Assembly: GCA_021817645.1 (NCBI GenBank)
Contig: JAKAGH010000101.1
Location: 1 to 9,773 of the forward strand
Length of the DNA: 9,773 bases
Origin: Deltaproteobacteria bacterium
GTDB lineage: Bacteria; Desulfobacterota; Desulfobaccia; Desulfobaccales; 0-14-0-80-60-11
Direction: 5' to 3'
Shown here: in pieces, positions 6,612 through 9,773 of the stretch
How positions within the stretch are numbered: position 1 is the stretch's first letter
Layout: the number at the start of each line of letters is the position of its first letter
The notes under the pieces: generated by a model
Database searches by the model: none
What the model was told of the DNA's origin: nothing
Seen by the model: the letters and a program-made list of their open reading frames with translations, nothing else
Position numbers and translations under genes: made by a program

Positions 6612-7739
6612 TCAGAAAGTCCCGAATCTGTGGGCCTGGATGGCGTTTTCCATCCTTTTTTCCACCGCTTCCGAGGCCAACTCTTCCTCCAGCCTGACTA
6701 ACAACTTGCGTTCAATGAAAAATGATTTGCGGAAAAGTTTAACTGCCATCACGATGCTGACGACACCGGTGAAAAGAATCAGACCGTCAATTACGGACCA
6801 ATAGCCGAAGCCGAAATACCGGGTAAAAAACGTGCCCAAGGCGATCAGCGTGGCGCCGGTCCGCAGATAGGAAAGTTCTGTACGTTGCTTGGCCAGGATA
6901 GTGCGATATTGGGAGAGGTTGGTACGGGATTGAGCCAGGCCGGTGCGGCCGCCGCTCATGCGGGTCCGAATTTCCGCCAGTTTGTTGCGCATTTCCGCCC
7001 AGTCGGTGCGCTTCTGGGACCATTCGGTACGGTTCTGGGCCAAAGAGGTGCGTGACTCGGCTAACCCGGTTCTTTTATCGGCCAGTTGCGTGCGGCCTTC
7101 CGCCAGATCGGTGCGTTTTTCGGCCAAATTAGTGCGGCCCTCGGCCAGCTCCGTGCGCTTCTGGGATAAGCCGGTGCGGCCTTCGGCCAGGCCGGTCCGC
7201 TTTTCCGCCAAATTGGTGCGGCCTTCGGCCAGAGAGGTGCGGTTGCGAGCCAACTCCGTACGATTATTGGCTAACTCAGTCCGGCCTTCCGCCAGCTTAG
7301 TGCGGCCCTCAGCTAGGTCCGTCCTTTTATGGGATAATTCGGTCCGCCCTTCCGCCAAACCGGTTCGCTTTTCAGCTAACTGGGTGCGCCCTTCCGCCAG
7401 AGAGGTCCTTTTCTGAGCAAACTCTGTCCGATTATTGGCCAAAGCCGTCCGGCCCTCCGCCAGGCCGGTCCTCTTTTCCGCCAAATTAGTACGGCCTTCT
7501 GCCAGGGCAGTCCTCTTGCCGGCCAACTCCGTCCGGCCTTCTGCCAGTTTGGTGCGGCCTTCGGCGAGTTCGGTACGTTTATGGGCTAAGGCGGTCCGCT
7601 CTTCAGCCAGCCTGGTCCGAAACTGGGCCAGCTTGGTGCGGTCTTCGGCCAGCGACTCTCGTCTTTCGGCCCAATCATCCATGGCTTTTAAAAGCTCTTC
7701 CCCGGCAAGAGAAGAGAAATCCTTACCTTTCCCCGGCAT
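6612..7739 (-). CDS. Heptad-repeat membrane protein with DUF202-like C-terminal region
   Basis: The 375-residue protein has a 33-residue lead (including RESLAED, a degenerate first unit), then 37 consecutive seven-residue units of the form R-T-x-L-A-x-x (34-292, no insertions or deletions), then a membrane end. The last units and the first TM (RTILAKQRTELSYLRTGAT then LIALG) match the DUF202/YidH entry pattern as I know it (LA-x-x-RT-x-L-A-x-x-RT). TM1 is about 295-312 and TM2 about 315-336; a basic stretch (FRKSFFIERKLLVR) and an amphipathic tail follow. There is no signal peptide, so the repeats are probably cytoplasmic: a long helix of about 40 nm if fully extended. The ATG has a strong AAGGAG 5 nt upstream. 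The gene is 34 nt ahead of the histidine kinase. Function unknown; a stalk, spacer or scaffold is a guess. The DUF202 link rests on the motif and the two TMs. Confidence 0.88.
   Translation of the reverse strand: MPGKGKDFSSLAGEELLKAMDDWAERRESLAEDRTKLAQFRTRLAEERTALAHKRTELAEGRTKLAEGRTELAGKRTALAEGRTNLAEKRTGLAEGRTALANNRTEFAQKRTSLAEGRTQLAEKRTGLAEGRTELSHKRTDLAEGRTKLAEGRTELANNRTELARNRTSLAEGRTNLAEKRTGLAEGRTGLSQKRTELAEGRTNLAEKRTDLAEGRTQLADKRTGLAESRTSLAQNRTEWSQKRTDWAEMRNKLAEIRTRMSGGRTGLAQSRTNLSQYRTILAKQRTELSYLRTGATLIALGTFFTRYFGFGYWSVIDGLILFTGVVSIVMAVKLFRKSFFIERKLLVRLEEELASEAVEKRMENAIQAHRFGTF
6864..7640 (-). repeat. 37 x 21-bp coding repeats (R-T-x-L-A-x-x heptads)
   Basis: All 37 units are exactly 21 bp and in frame. 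Arg-Thr is kept in every unit but one (Arg-Asn in unit 32) and Leu at position 4 is replaced only by Phe, Trp or Met. Arg-Thr is written with many codon pairs (CGC ACC, CGG ACC, CGT ACC, CGA ACC, CGG ACT, CGC ACG), so the protein pattern is conserved more than the DNA. A larger unit of 8 heptads (168 bp) is visible: units 10-16 and 18-24 align, for example AGAGAGGT at 7231 and 7399. Confidence 0.95.
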
Positions 7740-7744
7740 AGTTC

Positions 7745-7750
7745 CACTCC
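7745..7750 (-). promoter_or_regulatory. Strong ribosome binding site of the heptad-repeat gene
   Basis: On the - strand AAGGAG lies shortly before the ATG at 7739 (context TAAGGAGTGGAACTATG). It is one of the best Shine-Dalgarno sites in the window and fixes this start. Confidence 0.75.
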
Positions 7751-7758
7751 TTACGTTT

Positions 7759-7776
7759 TCAACCCAAGGGGGTTGA
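7759..7776 (-). promoter_or_regulatory. Perfect inverted repeat in the leader of the heptad-repeat gene
   Basis: TCAACCC and GGGTTGA pair perfectly (7 bp) around a 4-nt loop, 8 nt upstream of the Shine-Dalgarno site on the - strand. No T-run follows on either strand, so a classical terminator is unlikely. It could be an operator or an RNA hairpin acting on translation. Confidence 0.45.
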
Positions 7777-7796
7777 TGCTTCGCCGCTCAGGGCAA

Positions 7797-7812
7797 TTTT
7801 ATAATTATAAAA
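7797..7812 (-). promoter_or_regulatory. 16-bp AT palindrome, candidate -10 region
   Basis: TTTTATAATTATAAAA is a perfect palindrome and contains TATAAT on each strand. On the - strand this would be the -10 box of a promoter about 60 bp upstream of the heptad-repeat gene, but at 17-bp spacing the -35 is poor (TTCCAA, 3 of 6). It could instead be an operator or need an activator. Confidence 0.4.
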
Positions 7813-7884
7813 CTTCTTACGGGATTTTGGAATTTGAGATTGTGAAAAAGAAATTTCAGAAGAATCCAGGGAAGGAGATTGAAG

Positions 7885-7904
7885 AAAGACTTGGTGAGGT
7901 CTTT
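7885..7904 (-). terminator. Weak hairpin in the gap after the DUF2207 gene
   Basis: AAAGAC and GTCTTT form a 6-bp stem with an 8-nt loop, followed on the - strand by a pyrimidine-rich CTTCAATCTCCTT. It may be a weak terminator or chance. The rest of the 236-bp gap (7740-7975) holds only the elements listed separately; I see no small gene in it. Confidence 0.25.
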
Positions 7905-7929
7905 AACCTCGAGGGGATCTAGGCCAGAT

Positions 7930-7961
7930 GGGCGAGGACCCGGTGCGCTCGGGTCTCGCCC
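7930..7961 (-). terminator. Large GC-rich hairpin 14 bp after the DUF2207 stop
   Basis: GGGCGAG pairs with CTCGCCC (7 bp) and, inside it, ACCCG pairs with CGGGT (5 bp), with a one-base bulge and a 7-nt loop. It starts 14 nt past the stop codon at 7976. No U-tract follows, so it is either a U-less or Rho-assisted end or a 3' RNA-stabilising structure. Confidence 0.5.
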
Positions 7962-7975
7962 CAGGCCCAGGCCTT

Positions 7976-9773
7976 CTACCAGCCGCTGCCTCCGCCGCCG
8001 CCGCCACCGCCGCCGAAGAGGCCGCCGCCACCGCTGCCCGAAGCGGAGCCCGGCGGGGAGGAAGATGCGGCAATGGCCCCGGCGAACGCGCCCCCCAGGT
8101 TGGAGACAAACCTGGAGCTTCCCAGGTCATGATAGCTTCCCGTGTACCAGACAGGGGTATAGCCCCGGCCGTCTGCCCCGGCCTGGGCCAAAACATCGGC
8201 AAACTGCTCGCTCCATTGGTTCTCCACATCCAGGGCCAGGGCATAGGGCAGATATTTTTCAAAGAGCTCCGGCGTCTTTTCCGGGGGATTCAGCAGATTC
8301 AGCCGCTCCTTTTCCGCCACCGACAGATAGAGCTTAAAACCCTCTATCTGGTCCATGATTTTGCGGCCCGTAAGCGTGGGCGCCTTGAGCAGGCGATAAA
8401 ACAAAAAGTTCAGGCCCGCCAGGAACGGCACCAGGATCACCACGGCCGGGAGAAAAGTGGATTTGAGGACAGGAGCCGTAAAGAACTTTATAAACAAAAA
8501 ACCGAAAGCAAACAAAGCCATACCCACGCCGCCCAGATTCTTGGTAATCGTGAAAGTCCATCTCTTCAGAAACCAGGCGGCCAAGCCGATGCCGCCCCCG
8601 ATCCAGACCGCCAGCCACAGGGATTTATCCCAATTGCTGCCGTGGTTCGTGGAAGACAGGAGCACGGCCCCCACCGCCAGCAGGCTCAGGACCACGCCCG
8701 CGGCGAAGTAGTTGGAATTGGCAAAGAAATAAGCTTTCTCCAGCTCGTTCTTCAGAGTTTCCTTCAACGCCTCCCGGGCACCCTGGATGCGTTTATAGTT
8801 TTTATCTTTCATCTCCAGGGTGTCATCGCCGCTGAAAAGCTCGCTCCCCAGGTTCTCTTCCCCCCGGGAGAGGCCCTTGGCTCCGCTCCCCTTTTTATGG
8901 AGGGTGTATTCTTTGCCGACGTTTTCAATGGTGAGATATCCTTTTACCGCCATATCCACCAGGGCTGCAGCCACGGCGCGGTCGTCAAAGCCCATGCGCA
9001 GCAAATAACGCACGGAAGAGGGGGAAAACCCGGGAGGCGGAGCAAATAACGGGATAATCGTGCCTTCGGCCGGGTCCCGGCCCACGCGGTTCCAAGCCGA
9101 CAGGTAAAACCCCAGCACCACCAGGAAACCCACCAGACCCACCGCTGCCGGCAGATGGTCCCTAACAAAAAAACCCATTTTGTCCGTGTCCGAAGGGGGA
9201 TGCACCACCCCTTTGGGCCAGGCCACGGCCACGGTCAGCCCCGAGCCGGGGGGCAGATCCCTGGTGGCGGTAAAGACCATCTTCCCCGGCCCCGAGTCCC
9301 AGGCCTGGTAATCCCGCCCCTGGGCCCCTCTGCGGCCCGTATAGGCGCTATACTGCATGATCTGCGCGCCCGGGGGCAGTTCAATCACCGCCTGGGCGCT
9401 ATTAATGGGAAAGGTCCAGCCATGGCCGGTGACGTTCCAGTACAGCTCATCATAATTCGGAAAGAAACCCAACTGCCGGTCGGTGCGGTATTTGATGGTG
9501 TATTCGTAGACCCCGGCGGGCAATGTGACATCTTTCTGGCCGATAAAAATTTTCACCCCATTGTTCGCGGCCTGCAGATGATAAGGTTCCTTCTTCCCGT
9601 CCCGGAGCACCTCCAGGACCTCGAAACCTACGTTCACCGTATTCCCGGCTTTATCCCGGTAGATGGTGGGGAAGTCCCGGACAATACCCCGTTTGATCTG
9701 CACCCCGGCGCTTTGCACCTTGATGGTCTCGGTTACTATCAGGGTGGCGTCAGTTTGCACCTGCACCAGGCTC
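7976..9773 (-). CDS. DUF2207 family (YciQ-like) membrane protein, 5' partial
   Basis: About 598 residues are visible; the frame is open to the window edge (S-L-V-Q-V-Q-T-D), so the start and the expected signal peptide lie outside and the GTG at 9766 is probably internal. The extracytoplasmic N-terminal domain has family-like stretches (numbered from the GTG): LIVTETIKV at 9-17, RGIVRDFPTIYRD at 26-38, IKYRTDRQLGFFPNYDELYWNVTG at 91-114 (24 residues, seen in two parts: IKYRTDRQL and the rest). TM1 is about 205-224, followed by NRVGRDP and a cytoplasmic part with PPPGFSPSSVRYLL and AVKGYLTIEN. Four more TMs are at about 354-371, 383-400, 411-429 and 439-458. The C-terminal part (PYALALDVENQWSEQF at 507-522) is typical of the family, and the end (577-596) is almost all Gly, finishing GSGW. 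The family's function is unknown. It lies 236 bp upstream of the heptad-repeat gene on the same strand. Confidence 0.9.
   Translation of the reverse strand, partial: SLVQVQTDATLIVTETIKVQSAGVQIKRGIVRDFPTIYRDKAGNTVNVGFEVLEVLRDGKKEPYHLQAANNGVKIFIGQKDVTLPAGVYEYTIKYRTDRQLGFFPNYDELYWNVTGHGWTFPINSAQAVIELPPGAQIMQYSAYTGRRGAQGRDYQAWDSGPGKMVFTATRDLPPGSGLTVAVAWPKGVVHPPSDTDKMGFFVRDHLPAAVGLVGFLVVLGFYLSAWNRVGRDPAEGTIIPLFAPPPGFSPSSVRYLLRMGFDDRAVAAALVDMAVKGYLTIENVGKEYTLHKKGSGAKGLSRGEENLGSELFSGDDTLEMKDKNYKRIQGAREALKETLKNELEKAYFFANSNYFAAGVVLSLLAVGAVLLSSTNHGSNWDKSLWLAVWIGGGIGLAAWFLKRWTFTITKNLGGVGMALFAFGFLFIKFFTAPVLKSTFLPAVVILVPFLAGLNFLFYRLLKAPTLTGRKIMDQIEGFKLYLSVAEKERLNLLNPPEKTPELFEKYLPYALALDVENQWSEQFADVLAQAGADGRGYTPVWYTGSYHDLGSSRFVSNLGGAFAGAIAASSSPPGSASGSGGGGLFGGGGGGGGGSGW

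Noticed and set aside
6864..7640. CRISPR array
   Set aside because: Units are contiguous 21-bp coding repeats with no unique spacers.
6943..7776. Long + strand open frames (6943-7416 and 7435-7776) with VRPSA-type repeats
   Set aside because: They are antisense shadows of the 21-bp coding repeats. Only the - strand frame has a strong ribosome binding site and continues into a membrane domain with a family-like motif.
7979..8045. GCC/CCG-rich tract as a structural repeat
   Set aside because: It encodes the Gly-rich tail common in this type of membrane protein and needs no separate explanation.
7928..9049. + strand frame of 373 residues opposite the DUF2207 gene
   Set aside because: Its Ala-rich start mirrors the Gly-rich tail of DUF2207; the - strand has family motifs and five membrane segments.

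Overview
The window looks like chromosomal DNA from a GC-rich Gram-negative bacterium. The protein styles (an NtrB-like kinase with a stand-alone receiver, several CBS-domain proteins, a long-type PurC, a DUF2207 membrane protein, a SPOR domain) fit Desulfobacterota or a related former deltaproteobacterial line. That placement is inference from protein style and not a sequence match. I see no rRNA, tRNA, transposase, phage gene or CRISPR array.

Layout. On the + strand, 1-1106 holds the 3' end of a membrane-anchored Ser/Thr kinase-like protein with a periplasmic SPOR domain. It overlaps purC (1103-1993) by 4 nt, so the two are probably translationally coupled. Everything after that lies on the - strand and converges on purC. 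Reading in the direction of transcription, from the right edge: a DUF2207 membrane protein cut by the window edge (7976-9773); a 236-bp gap with hairpins, a candidate promoter and a strong ribosome binding site; a membrane protein with 37 consecutive seven-residue repeats and a DUF202-like membrane end (6612-7739); a sensor histidine kinase (5138-6577); a receiver-only response regulator overlapping it by 26 nt (4801-5163); an exported coiled-coil protein of unknown function (3673-4692); a two-CBS protein (3100-3582); and a four-CBS protein carrying paired CxxC motifs (2022-2915).

How they may work together. The heptad-repeat protein, histidine kinase and receiver are close enough to be one transcript (34-nt gap, then a 26-nt overlap). 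The exported protein and the CBS proteins follow after gaps of 108, 90 and 184 nt and may or may not be co-transcribed. The receiver has no output domain, so signalling would go through a protein partner. The CBS proteins are probably adenine-nucleotide sensors. The kinase-SPOR/purC pair is a separate, divergent-function locus.

Most unusual items: the in-register heptad array (266 residues including the first degenerate unit) that seems to be built from the DUF202 entry motif; a kinase-like domain that appears to have lost the DFG aspartate and is tied to a peptidoglycan-binding SPOR domain; and an ungapped 148-residue internal duplication in the four-CBS protein that repeats a CxxCxxxR tail in register.
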